Notes: a model not told the origin generated them from the sequence alone. 25,932 nt of DNA from Bacteroidales bacterium (GCA_900769035.1 CAAGFD010000017.1:1-25932), one strand, 5' to 3'; numbered from the stretch's first letter, positions 17,750 to 25,520 are shown. Made by a program: numbers and translations.

Positions 17750-18469
17750 ATGAGCAATATGAAAAATAATATGCGCTCTGTACTCGAGTCTTTTCAAGGT
17801 GTAGCAGAGATTAAAAACGAGAAAGAGAAACTTTTAAGTCTTTCTTCTCAGTTCGAAACAATTGCCAGGGAGGTTCTCCTTGGAGGATGTTTCGATATTA
17901 ATGGAGTGCGGAGAATTTATCCTCTTGAAATAGAATTCTATTACCATGAAGAGGGTGAGAATGGCTTGAAAGACCATATTATGTATCATACTAATGACCA
18001 TGAAGGGAAACCACTTGCCTATTATTCCTTAGGAACTTTAAATTGTCATATCTCAGGCATAGATGTTACTTTTGAGAATAAAGAAAAGCAATATAGGGCA
18101 TCTTTCTTGATTAGGGAATATAGAGTATGCGAATACGAGTCTGGCGCGTGGTTGGAAAAGAAAGTTCGTGAGAAACGTCCTACCTATCTCTACGAAGATA
18201 TGTTTATGAATATCTCATTTTTTGATGGTATAACCATTAAATGGGTATCAGGAGACCCTGTAAATCTAACCAAGGAAATATGTCGTAAACAGAGAGTTCA
18301 TGTGGCTGAATATAAAAGGAATAATGATAACAAAGTCATAAAAGTCGAAATAACAAAAGATGAATACGACAAACTATCAGATATAGAGCAACAGGAATAC
18401 TTTTCATATTCTGGAAAGAAACTGAAAAAGTGCAAACGAATGTGGAATTATTCTATTATAAATGATTAG
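17750..18469 (+). CDS. Uncharacterised protein, distantly similar to 3-methyladenine-DNA glycosylases
   Basis: I chose the ATG at 17750 (239 residues): the earlier ATG at 17702 would overlap the upstream gene by 35 bases. I do not recognise the family with certainty. The middle part, with AREVLLGG, then IEFYYHEEG, DHIMYH, the segment LGTLNCHISGIDVTF and YRASFLIR, resembles the order of motifs in the alkyladenine/3-methyladenine-DNA glycosylase fold: an A..LLG start, a VETEAY-like segment containing the catalytic Glu, a D..xH segment, a G.HxxxN-like stretch and an AVLIR-like strand. This is a comparison from memory and could be chance. The last about 50 residues are Lys-rich and hydrophilic. 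It is followed by the deiminase gene with an 8-base overlap, which suggests translational coupling. Confidence 0.7.
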   Translation: MSNMKNNMRSVLESFQGVAEIKNEKEKLLSLSSQFETIAREVLLGGCFDINGVRRIYPLEIEFYYHEEGENGLKDHIMYHTNDHEGKPLAYYSLGTLNCHISGIDVTFENKEKQYRASFLIREYRVCEYESGAWLEKKVREKRPTYLYEDMFMNISFFDGITIKWVSGDPVNLTKEICRKQRVHVAEYKRNNDNKVIKVEITKDEYDKLSDIEQQEYFSYSGKKLKKCKRMWNYSIIND

Positions 18470-19325
18470 TAAAGACAAAATGGAAATTTGTATATCTGAA
18501 TGGCTTAGTAAAGACTACCCGGAAGTGTATGCCTCATTGTGCGATGCTTTTAATCAGAGTAATATCAACTGTCAAGTCCTCACTCATACCAAAGATGTGT
18601 GGGCAAGGGATTATATGCCTTTGCATATTGGCAATGGCGGATACGTAACCTTTAATTATGAACCCGACTATCTTGTTGAGAAAAATGATAAATACATAAC
18701 TAATCAGAACAATGTCATTCAAGACATTGACCTTAATGTGGTAGCCCATCTTGACATCGTGATGGATGGTGGTAACGTGGTGAGATGTGGAGATAAAGTC
18801 ATCATGACAGACAAAATCATATCTGAAAATCCAAACATCCGTCCCTTAAAATTGATAGATACAATAGAGAATACGCTGAATTCAGAATTGATACTGATTC
18901 CTTGGGATATGGAAGAACCATTTGGTCATGCCGACGGGATGGTAGCTTATATTGGAGATGAAAAACTACTTATGAACAACTATGTTCAGATGGGGAAAGA
19001 GGCAGATTCATTTCGCAAAAGACTCCATAAGATACTTGACTGCCATTTTGATGTTATGGAACTGTCGTATAGTGGCAGACTTAGAAAAGACGCTTGGTGT
19101 TATCTCAACTATGTGGAAACGCCAAAAACAATTATTATTTCTGGCTTGTCAAAAAAACTTGATTGTGAAAATGATAAGTCGGCAGTTAAGGTTTTCTCAG
19201 AAATATTTCCTGCCAAGAAAATAATTCAAGTTTATGTAGCTCCCCTACTCAGATATGGAGGAGCATTGCATTGTGTAACATGGGAATTATATACCGCTCA
19301 TCGTCCATCACGAATCCTTTCTTAA
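18462..19325 (+). CDS. Agmatine deiminase / peptidylarginine deiminase family protein
   Basis: Enzymes of this family hydrolyse guanidino groups (agmatine to N-carbamoylputrescine, or peptidyl-arginine to citrulline) through a covalent cysteine intermediate. The product (287 residues) shows DVWARDYMPL (45-54), MDGGNVV (101-107), FGHADGM (154-160) and GGALHCVTWE (266-275), so all four catalytic-site residues, including Cys271, are present. It is shorter than agmatine deiminases (about 340-370), mainly at the N-terminus, and resembles a compact group seen in Bacteroidota. The substrate is unknown; an operon with a nuclease is an unusual setting for polyamine metabolism. The last 11 residues (from about 277) are encoded by the antisense of the RhuM fragment, so the natural C-terminus has been altered at a junction near 19290-19293; the active site is not affected. 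It overlaps the preceding gene by 8 bases. Confidence 0.82.
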   Translation: MISKDKMEICISEWLSKDYPEVYASLCDAFNQSNINCQVLTHTKDVWARDYMPLHIGNGGYVTFNYEPDYLVEKNDKYITNQNNVIQDIDLNVVAHLDIVMDGGNVVRCGDKVIMTDKIISENPNIRPLKLIDTIENTLNSELILIPWDMEEPFGHADGMVAYIGDEKLLMNNYVQMGKEADSFRKRLHKILDCHFDVMELSYSGRLRKDAWCYLNYVETPKTIIISGLSKKLDCENDKSAVKVFSEIFPAKKIIQVYVAPLLRYGGALHCVTWELYTAHRPSRILS

Positions 19326-19725
19326 TGTATTCGTTCAGAATCTTTGTTGCCCATTGACGGAAGCGAGTTGCCTTAGGCGAAGAGACACGATAGCCTACAG
19401 CAATAATCATATCCAAATTATAGAAGTCAACCAGTTCTTCCACCTCTCCTCTAATACCCCTATTTACGACGGTTGCAATTTTTGCAACTGTCGTGTCCTG
19501 CTGCAGTTCGTCTTCCTTAAAAATATTGGATATGTGGCGACTAATGCCTGACTTATCCACCCCAAAAAGCTGTGCCATAGCCTTCTGAGTACACCAGATG
19601 GTCTCGTCCTTGATGACCACCTGTACCTTGCCCTCCTCGTCGGGTAGGCTATATAACAGGAATTGTATTTCGTTACTAATTGTTAGATAATTATTCTTCA
19701 TTATTCTCATTAAGAAGGTATTCAT
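19249..19725 (-). pseudogene. Truncated N-terminal part of a RhuM-family gene
   Basis: The open frame encodes 158 residues. Residues about 10-144 match the RhuM family (Virulence_RhuM, about 330-340 residues): WCTQKAMAQLFGVDKSGISR (44-63), then HISNIFKEDEL, VGYRVSSPKATRFRQWA and GFVMDDER. After Arg144 the frame continues with YIIPM, which is only the antisense of the deiminase gene. So the gene is cut at about 19293, and its C-terminal half is missing here. A C-terminal-like fragment in the same orientation lies at 15285-15461. The function is lost; RhuM was named for its Salmonella homologue, whose role is poorly known. Starts at 19725, 19710 or 19701 are all possible; the latter two fit the end of the upstream fragment better. 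Confidence 0.82.
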
Positions 19726-19951
19726 ATTGAGTGTTTTTTAGGCTCTCCCTATCATATTCTTTGCGATACTCCATTATGTAAAAACTAACTATTTCCGGAT
19801 ATATGTAAAAATATGTGCGACATATCTTCTTGAAAAGTGTCGGCATACGATTATCATCCACAAAATCAAACATCCAAGTAAGCAGATGGTCAACTTCGTC
19901 TTTGGATGCTTTTCTATTGCATATATCATCTACAAAATTCTTAAATATAGA
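19691..19951 (-). pseudogene. Fragment of an unrecognised gene upstream of RhuM
   Basis: An open frame of 86 codons (with no start until the ATG at 19873) runs into the RhuM N-terminus and overlaps it, with its stop at 19691-19693. The product, with FVDDICNRKASKDEVDHLL and then MFDFVDDNRMPTLFKKICR, looks like a protein, and the coupling with the RhuM start is typical of an operon. The frame is closed upstream by a stop at 19952, so a 5' part has been lost, or a start codon is not ATG. I do not recognise the family. It is part of the older, damaged insert. Confidence 0.45.
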
Positions 19952-19985
19952 CTAAGTAAAAAAAATACATCCGTAATTCATCTAC

Positions 19986-20015
19986 GCAAAAAACCCGAAG
20001 AAAACTCTTCGGGTT
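19986..20015 (-). terminator. Rho-independent terminator of the topA-thioredoxin unit
   Basis: Arms AACCCGAAG (19992-20000) and its complement (20007-20015) form a 9-base stem with a 6-base loop, followed on the minus strand by a T run. It lies 35 bases after the stop of the thioredoxin-like gene. It marks the right border of the accessory island. Confidence 0.8.
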
Positions 20016-20049
20016 AGTTCTTTATCGTAAAAATATTTTATATTTAATA

Positions 20050-20547
20050 TTATTTTACGGCACTTGGAGTCCAGCATTGAAGAAAGCGGAGCACTTTTTT
20101 GCGGTCGTAGCTCTTGTCTTGCTCAAGGAAGGCTGAGTCTTGTAGGTGAATTACTTCGCCTTTGTCATTGAGCACTACGAGCACGGGATAGCCGAAACGA
20201 GATGGATTGCCGAGTCGCTTCAATAGTTGCGCGTTCTGCTTTTGTATCTCTGCGGTAGTGGCATTTTTTGGGTTGTAATTTACGTGGATATACACGTAAT
20301 TGTCTTTGATAAAATTACTTATCTCTTCGTCTTTAGTAATGAAATCGGCAAAGCGAAGACACCAGATACACCAGTTGCCCCCAAGCTGACAAATGACGTG
20401 TTTCTTCTGCTTTTTTGCTTGATTTACAGCATTATCAATCTGTGTAAGGGGATTGATAGTTTCGTTGTAAACCTTATTTAATTTCGTTTGAGCTTCTATG
20501 CTGAGGGCACATAGTGTGGCAACGAGTATGACTAATGTTTTTTTCAT
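20050..20547 (-). CDS. Secreted thioredoxin-fold protein
   Basis: The 165-residue product has a signal peptide (1-19, ending SIEA) and a thioredoxin_7/DUF255-like domain with the redox motif Cys60-Ile-Trp-Cys63 in GGNWCIWCLRF (57-67). It is probably a periplasmic thiol-disulfide exchange protein. The phrase PVLVVLNDKGEVIHLQDS (about 121-138) fits the strand and cis-Pro region of the fold. It lies 21 bases after topA in the same direction and is probably co-transcribed. The partner protein is unknown. Confidence 0.85.
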   Translation of the reverse strand: MKKTLVILVATLCALSIEAQTKLNKVYNETINPLTQIDNAVNQAKKQKKHVICQLGGNWCIWCLRFADFITKDEEISNFIKDNYVYIHVNYNPKNATTAEIQKQNAQLLKRLGNPSRFGYPVLVVLNDKGEVIHLQDSAFLEQDKSYDRKKVLRFLQCWTPSAVK

Positions 20548-20568
20548 AATATCAATATTGTCAACTAA

Positions 20569-23184
20569 TTATTCTTTTGTTGTAGAGCTTTTCTTAGCAG
20601 TTTTAGCGGTAGATTTTTTAGTTGTAGCCTTTTTGGTTGCAGTTTTCTCCGTTTTGGCAGTGGCGGTTTTAGAGGCTACTTTAGCAGTGGTTTTTGCGCT
20701 ACTTTTTGTAGCTTTAGTGGCTGCTTTGGCGGTGGTTTTTGCTGTAGATTTAGTAGATGTCTTCGCCGAAGCACCCGTTTTTGCCGAAGCACCCGTTTTT
20801 GCCGAAGCACTCTTACGTGACGTCTTACCCTTAGCGGTAGGTCCGTTTTTAATTACTTCGAGACAGTAGTCAAGAGTAAGTACTTCTTTTTCAATGTTTT
20901 TAGGTAGTTTATAATTATTCCCTGCATGTTGAATATAAGGTCCGAATCTGCCGTTAATCACCTCTATGTCATTATCCGGATATGATGCAAGGATTTTGTC
21001 GAGGTCGGCTTGTCGCTTATTCTCAATAATCTCTACGGCTCTTTCGTAAGAGACGTCGAGAGGATCTTCACCCTTAGGAATTGAGAAAAATTCGTTGCCG
21101 AGGCGCACATAAGGTCCGAATCTACCTATGTTTACACTGACATTTTTTTCTTCAAATACTCCGAGAGTAATAGGCAATTTAAAGAGTTCGAGAGCCTCAT
21201 CAAGGGTAATGGTCTCGATAGATTGATTTTTACGAAGTGAAGCAAAGCGTGGTTTTTCGCCCTCATCACTCTGCTCGCCGAGCTGAATCATAGGACCGAA
21301 ACGTCCGATTTTTGCGTATACCGGTTTGCCGGAAACAGGGTCGATACCGAGCTCTCGCTCACCGGCTTTTCGTCCTGTACTATTCTCTGCTCTTTCCACC
21401 ATCGGATGGAATTGTTTATAAAAGCTGTCGATATCTTCCGTCCATTTTGATTCTCCCTCTGCAATGGCATCGAATTTTTCTTCTACCAATGCGGTAAAGT
21501 TATAGTCCATAATTTCAGGGAAATTGGCTATAAGATAGTCAGTTACAACGGTACCGATATCGGTAGGCAGCAATTTGCCTTTATCTATCGTAGGTTTATC
21601 TGTATTAATTTTATCCGAAATCTTATTCCCTTTAAGCGTAATAGTGTGGTAAGGGAGATGAACGTTTTCTACTTCACGTTTTTCTACATAATCTCTTTTT
21701 ATGATTGTAGAAATAGTAGGGGCATAAGTGGAAGGACGACCGATGCCGAGCTCTTCGAGTTTACGCACCAAGGATGCTTCAGTATATCGATAAGGGCGTT
21801 GCGAGAATTTTTCTATCGCGGTAATATCTTTTGTATCAAGCATTTGTCCTATGGCTATCGATGGCAATAATCCTTGAGATTCTTCTTTAATATCATCAGT
21901 TCCCTCTTTATACACTTTAAGGAAACCATCAAAAGTAATTACTTCGCCTGAGGCAACAAAGAAGTTATTTTGAGCGTGTACCGTATAATCCGATGTAGTA
22001 GAATGATTAAAAAGTGTATCATTTTCGGTAGCATTCAACTTCTCTGCCGGAATAATATCTATGTTAATGTCGGTTTTTTCGAATTGAGCATCAGCCATTT
22101 GACTTGCAATGGTACGTTTCCAAATGAGCTCATATAGTTTCACTTCTTGAGGCGTACCGGTGATGGTATGATTGCTCATATATGTAGGGCGAATTGCCTC
22201 GTGAGCCTCTTGGGCGCCCTTGCTTTTTGTGGTATATTGGCGGCGTTTATAATATTTTTCTCCCGCCATAGAGATAATCTCTTTTTTTGCGGAAGCGAGA
22301 GCAAGGTCGGAAAGATTGACGGAGTCGGTACGCATATAAGTAATTTTTCCGCTTTCGTATAACGACTGTGCCACCATCATTGTAGTAGCTACGGAAAAAT
22401 TAAATTTACGAGCAGCCTCTTGTTGTAGAGTAGATGTTGTAAACGGGGCTGCCGGGGCGCGGTGTGCCGGGTGTTTTTGTATGCTATTTACTCGGAATGA
22501 GGCATCTATACATCCTTCGAGGAATAGTTTAGCCTCTTCATAAGTGGAGAATTTCTTGCTTAATTCTGCCGAGAATTCTGCTCCTTCGTGCTTGAAATTG
22601 GCAAAAACACGATAAGATGCCTCAGGATTAAAGCCTGCAATTTCTCTTTCTCGCTCCACTACAAGGCGGAGTGCAACGGATTGAACGCGACCTGCCGAGA
22701 GTTGTGGCATCACCTTTTTCCAAAGAATAGGAGAAATTTCGAAGCCCACAAGGCGGTCGAGAACACGGCGAGCTTGCTGTGCATCTACAATATCCAAATT
22801 TATTGAGCGCGGATTTTCAATGGCATATTTTATTGCGGACTCGGTAATCTCGTGAAATACAATACGGTGAGTTATCTTATTATTAAGCCCGAGTACTTCG
22901 AACAAATGCCAAGCAATAGCCTCCCCTTCACGGTCTTCATCGGATGCGAGCCAAATGACTTTTGCTTTATCCGTTGCTTCGCGTAATTCCTTTACCAACT
23001 TAACTTTATCTTTTGGTATCTCGTATTCCGGAAGGTAATTATTCTCTATTTCTATGCCCATGCCTTGTTTCTTAAGGTCGCGTACATGACCGAAACTCGA
23101 CATTACTTTATAGTCCTTTCCCAAAAATTTTTCTATAGTCTTTGCCTTTGCAGGAGACTCCACTATCACTAAGTTTTCTTGCAT
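20569..23184 (-). CDS. topA: DNA topoisomerase I with a Lys/Ala/Thr-rich tail
   Basis: TopA relaxes negative supercoils by cutting one strand through a tyrosine. The 871-residue product has an N-terminal toprim domain starting VIVESPAKAKTIEKFLG and containing DEDREGE (82-88), the catalytic Tyr283 in ITYMRTDS, and LEELGIGRPSTYA near residue 450. After about 600 there are three copies of the C-terminal repeat, marked by GRFGP, instead of Cys4 zinc fingers. The last about 92 residues (from about 780) are almost only Lys, Ala, Thr and Ser, with KTGAS repeats encoded by an 18-base tandem repeat. This resembles histone H1-like tails and may bind DNA non-specifically. Such tails are known in TopA of some bacteria, but here the repeats suggest a variable length. 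A near-consensus -7 element (TTACTTTG, plus 23251-23258 region) is upstream. Confidence 0.97.
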   Translation of the reverse strand: MQENLVIVESPAKAKTIEKFLGKDYKVMSSFGHVRDLKKQGMGIEIENNYLPEYEIPKDKVKLVKELREATDKAKVIWLASDEDREGEAIAWHLFEVLGLNNKITHRIVFHEITESAIKYAIENPRSINLDIVDAQQARRVLDRLVGFEISPILWKKVMPQLSAGRVQSVALRLVVEREREIAGFNPEASYRVFANFKHEGAEFSAELSKKFSTYEEAKLFLEGCIDASFRVNSIQKHPAHRAPAAPFTTSTLQQEAARKFNFSVATTMMVAQSLYESGKITYMRTDSVNLSDLALASAKKEIISMAGEKYYKRRQYTTKSKGAQEAHEAIRPTYMSNHTITGTPQEVKLYELIWKRTIASQMADAQFEKTDINIDIIPAEKLNATENDTLFNHSTTSDYTVHAQNNFFVASGEVITFDGFLKVYKEGTDDIKEESQGLLPSIAIGQMLDTKDITAIEKFSQRPYRYTEASLVRKLEELGIGRPSTYAPTISTIIKRDYVEKREVENVHLPYHTITLKGNKISDKINTDKPTIDKGKLLPTDIGTVVTDYLIANFPEIMDYNFTALVEEKFDAIAEGESKWTEDIDSFYKQFHPMVERAENSTGRKAGERELGIDPVSGKPVYAKIGRFGPMIQLGEQSDEGEKPRFASLRKNQSIETITLDEALELFKLPITLGVFEEKNVSVNIGRFGPYVRLGNEFFSIPKGEDPLDVSYERAVEIIENKRQADLDKILASYPDNDIEVINGRFGPYIQHAGNNYKLPKNIEKEVLTLDYCLEVIKNGPTAKGKTSRKSASAKTGASAKTGASAKTSTKSTAKTTAKAATKATKSSAKTTAKVASKTATAKTEKTATKKATTKKSTAKTAKKSSTTKE
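20765..20810. repeat. 18-base tandem repeat in the topA tail
   Basis: GCCGAAGCACCCGTTTTT occurs twice in exact succession (20765-20782 and 20783-20800), followed by a 10-base partial third copy. On the coding strand it encodes KTGASA units. Confidence 0.85.
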
Positions 23185-23473
23185 ACTTTTTTTCTTAAAT
23201 CATAAAGGGGTTATACATTATTATATATATGACCCCAAAATTGGCGCAAAGTAACAACAAAAATTTCAAACTATAATAATGTTTCAGTGATAATTAATAT
23301 TATTTAACATTGAGACAAAATCTTATGTGTTGATAATCAAAGGAATAAAGTAGTTTATTATACTAATATTCCGGTAGAATTTTATTTGATTCAATGTGAT
23401 ATTTAATGTAAAATCGCATCATTTATCATTGTAAAGCAGTCTGTATTGTCTTGATAAAAACATTATTGTGGAT

Positions 23474-23616
23474 TTATTATTCGTTTTCAACAGACTTTTT
23501 TGACTTTATTGGCTTCCTCCTCACTCGGGATAGCCCTGGCAAGCAAGTCTCTCCTCTTGCTCGTTCGTCAGTTGTCCCCATGGCATAACCAAATCAAGCT
23601 TTGTTCTGCTCATTTG
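23474..23616. repeat. Dispersed repeat, copy 2
   Basis: These 143 bases are the second copy of the repeat at 16573-16715, in the same orientation and again 140-160 bases upstream of a + strand start codon. The 593-base gap between topA and the NifU-like gene otherwise holds the promoters of both genes and AT-rich DNA without a recognisable gene. Confidence 0.75.
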
Positions 23617-23697
23617 TTTCTACCAAAACGCCCAAATTTTGTCACTAATTTTGCACTTGCTTGTTGAGAGTAGGAAAAATTATTTCATCAAAAAAAT

Positions 23698-23728
23698 TTG
23701 TCCATATCACAAAAAAGCAGTACCTTTG
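23698..23728 (+). promoter_or_regulatory. Bacteroidota-type promoter of the NifU-like gene
   Basis: TTTG at 23698-23701 and TACCTTTG at 23721-23728 are separated by 19 bases, an exact match to the consensus. This would give a leader of about 42 bases and fits a strongly expressed unit. Confidence 0.85.
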
Positions 23729-23777
23729 CAACTTAAATGAGATATAGAAAACATTTCTAACATTATATTTTTAAGGT

Positions 23778-24470
23778 ATGATATATTCACACGAAGTAGA
23801 ACAGATGTGTGTTGTGGCTAAAGGTGCCAACCATGCGTCTGCCCCAATACCTCAAGAAGGTAAATGGGTTAGAGCTAAAGAGATAAAAGACATCTCAGGC
23901 CTTACTCACGGCATTGGATGGTGCGCTCCTCAACAAGGCGCATGTAAGCTTACATTAAATGTTAAAGACGGTATAATTCAAGAAGCCCTCGTAGAGACTA
24001 TCGGTTGCTCCGGTATGACTCACTCTGCAGCTATGGCTTCAGAGATACTCCCGGGTAAAACCCTTCTCGAAGCACTCAATACCGACCTCGTTTGCGATGC
24101 TATTAACACTGCTATGCGCGAGCTCTTCCTTCAAATCGTTTACGGCCGTACTCAATCGGCTTTCTCTGAAGGCGGTCTCGTTGTCGGTGCTTCTCTCGAA
24201 GACCTCGGTAAAGGCCTTCGCTCTCAAGTAGGTACTATGTTTGGCACCCTTGCTAAAGGTACTCGTTTCCTCGAAATGGCAGAAGGCTATTGCACACGTA
24301 TGGGCCTCGATGCCGACGGCGAAGTTATCGGTTACGAATTTGTTCACCTCGGTAAATTTATGGATATGGTGAAGAAAGGCGTTGATGCCAACGAAGCCCT
24401 CGAAAAAGCTAAAGGCAGCTACGGTAGATTTAAAGATGCAGTTCAATATATTGACCCACGTAATAAATAA
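23778..24470 (+). CDS. NifU/IscU-like iron-sulfur scaffold-fold protein
   Basis: The 230-residue product has a region (about 40-105) similar to the NifU/IscU N-terminal scaffold domain, which assembles iron-sulfur clusters: WCAPQQGACKLTLNVKDG (48-65) and ETIGCSGMTHSAAMASEI (73-90), followed by LPGKTLLEAL. Cysteines 49, 56 and 77 are candidates for cluster or metal ligands, but the spacing is not that of true IscU, and the protein is much longer. Cluster assembly is therefore unproven. It is the first gene of a pair with the GGGtGRT protein, 12 bases apart, a pairing I recall in other anaerobes. Leu is mostly CTC, and Gly and Ala codons are strongly biased compared with neighbours, which suggests high expression. 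Confidence 0.8.
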   Translation: MIYSHEVEQMCVVAKGANHASAPIPQEGKWVRAKEIKDISGLTHGIGWCAPQQGACKLTLNVKDGIIQEALVETIGCSGMTHSAAMASEILPGKTLLEALNTDLVCDAINTAMRELFLQIVYGRTQSAFSEGGLVVGASLEDLGKGLRSQVGTMFGTLAKGTRFLEMAEGYCTRMGLDADGEVIGYEFVHLGKFMDMVKKGVDANEALEKAKGSYGRFKDAVQYIDPRNK

Positions 24471-24475
24471 GGAGG
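24469..24475 (+). promoter_or_regulatory. Perfect Shine-Dalgarno sequence before the GGGtGRT gene
   Basis: AAGGAGG overlaps the stop codon of the NifU-like gene (24468-24470) and stands 7 bases before the next ATG. Most genes in this window, as usual in Bacteroidota, have no such site, so it is likely to ensure strong translation of the second gene. Confidence 0.75.
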
Positions 24476-24482
24476 ATAGAAT

Positions 24483-25493
24483 ATGGCAAAACGTGAAGTA
24501 AAATTTGAAAGTCAAGATCGCCGTATGGAGAACATCCTCAAAGTTCTTAATTCTTACGGAATCAAAAATATTGAAGAGGCGGAAGATATATGCTCTTCTC
24601 GCGGAATAGACCCTTACAAAATGTGTGAAGAGACACAGCCTATCTGCTTTGAAAATGCTAAATGGGCTTATGTAGTGGGTGCTGCTATCGCTATCAAAAA
24701 AGGTTGTAAAAACGCTGCTGATGCCGCAGAAGCTATCGGTGAAGGCCTCCAAGCTTTCTGTATTAAAGGTTCTGTTGCTGATGATCGTAAAGTCGGTATC
24801 GGACATGGTAACCTCGCCGCTCGTCTCCTCCGTGAAGAGACTAAATGCTTTGCTTTCCTCGCCGGCCATGAGTCTTTCGCTGCTGCCGAGGGTGCAATAA
24901 AAATCGCCGAGATGGCTAATAAAGTGCGTAAAGAGCCTCTCCGCGTTATCCTTAACGGTCTCGGTAAAGATGCCGCTAAAATCATCTCTCGTATCAATGG
25001 TTTTACTTATGTGCAAACTCAATTCGACTATTATACAGGTGAACTTAAAGTGGTTAGCACTAAGTCTTATTCCGATGGTCTCCGCTCAAAAGTAAAATGC
25101 TATGGAGCTGATGACGTTCGCGAGGGTGTGGCTATCATGCGTTCTGAAGGTGTTGACGTTTCCATCACCGGTAACTCTACAAACCCTACTCGCTTCCAAC
25201 ATCCGGTAGCCGGTACTTATAAAAAAGAGTGCATGGAGCAAGGCAAGAAATACTTCTCTGTTGCTTCCGGTGGCGGTACGGGTCGTACTCTTCACCCGGA
25301 TAATATGGCTGCCGGTCCTGCCTCTTATGGTATGACGGATACTATGGGCCGTATGCATGGCGATGCTCAATTCGCCGGCTCTTCTTCAGTCCCTGCTCAC
25401 GTAGAAATGATGGGATTCCTTGGTATGGGTAACAACCCTATGGTTGGTGCTACTGTTGCCGTTGCCGTTGCCGTAGAAGAGAGTGCAAAATAA
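24483..25493 (+). CDS. GGGtGRT-family protein of unknown function
   Basis: The 336-residue product carries the signature GGGTGRT (263-269) in a highly conserved C-terminal part that continues with HPDNMAAGPASYGMTDTMGR (271-290), a region rich in Gly, Met and His, and ends in a repetitive Val-Ala segment (about 321-331). It corresponds to the Pfam family GGGtGRT (from memory), for which no function is known to me. Cys residues (37, 48, 55, 75, 93, 122, 206, 250) are frequent in the first 250 residues, so metal or cluster binding fits the NifU-like partner. Codon bias is as in the partner gene. It is the last gene of the unit, ended by a terminator. Confidence 0.88.
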   Translation: MAKREVKFESQDRRMENILKVLNSYGIKNIEEAEDICSSRGIDPYKMCEETQPICFENAKWAYVVGAAIAIKKGCKNAADAAEAIGEGLQAFCIKGSVADDRKVGIGHGNLAARLLREETKCFAFLAGHESFAAAEGAIKIAEMANKVRKEPLRVILNGLGKDAAKIISRINGFTYVQTQFDYYTGELKVVSTKSYSDGLRSKVKCYGADDVREGVAIMRSEGVDVSITGNSTNPTRFQHPVAGTYKKECMEQGKKYFSVASGGGTGRTLHPDNMAAGPASYGMTDTMGRMHGDAQFAGSSSVPAHVEMMGFLGMGNNPMVGATVAVAVAVEESAK

Positions 25494-25520
25494 AGCAATA
25501 ATTTCAAAATAATATTCATA

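Noticed and set aside
15437..19297. Weak inverted match at the cassette ends (GCGG...GTAAC on the left, GTAAC...CCGC on the right)
   Set aside because: Only four plus five bases match, with different spacing, so it is well within chance; I do not call it a transposon terminus and no transposase or integrase gene is present.
20765..20810. Tandem repeat as a possible CRISPR array
   Set aside because: The repeats are contiguous without spacers and lie in frame inside topA.
24039..25022. Long minus-strand open frame of 327 codons
   Set aside because: It runs antisense to the NifU-like and GGGtGRT genes, has no recognisable motif, and arises because their biased CTC/GGT/GCT codons avoid antisense stops.
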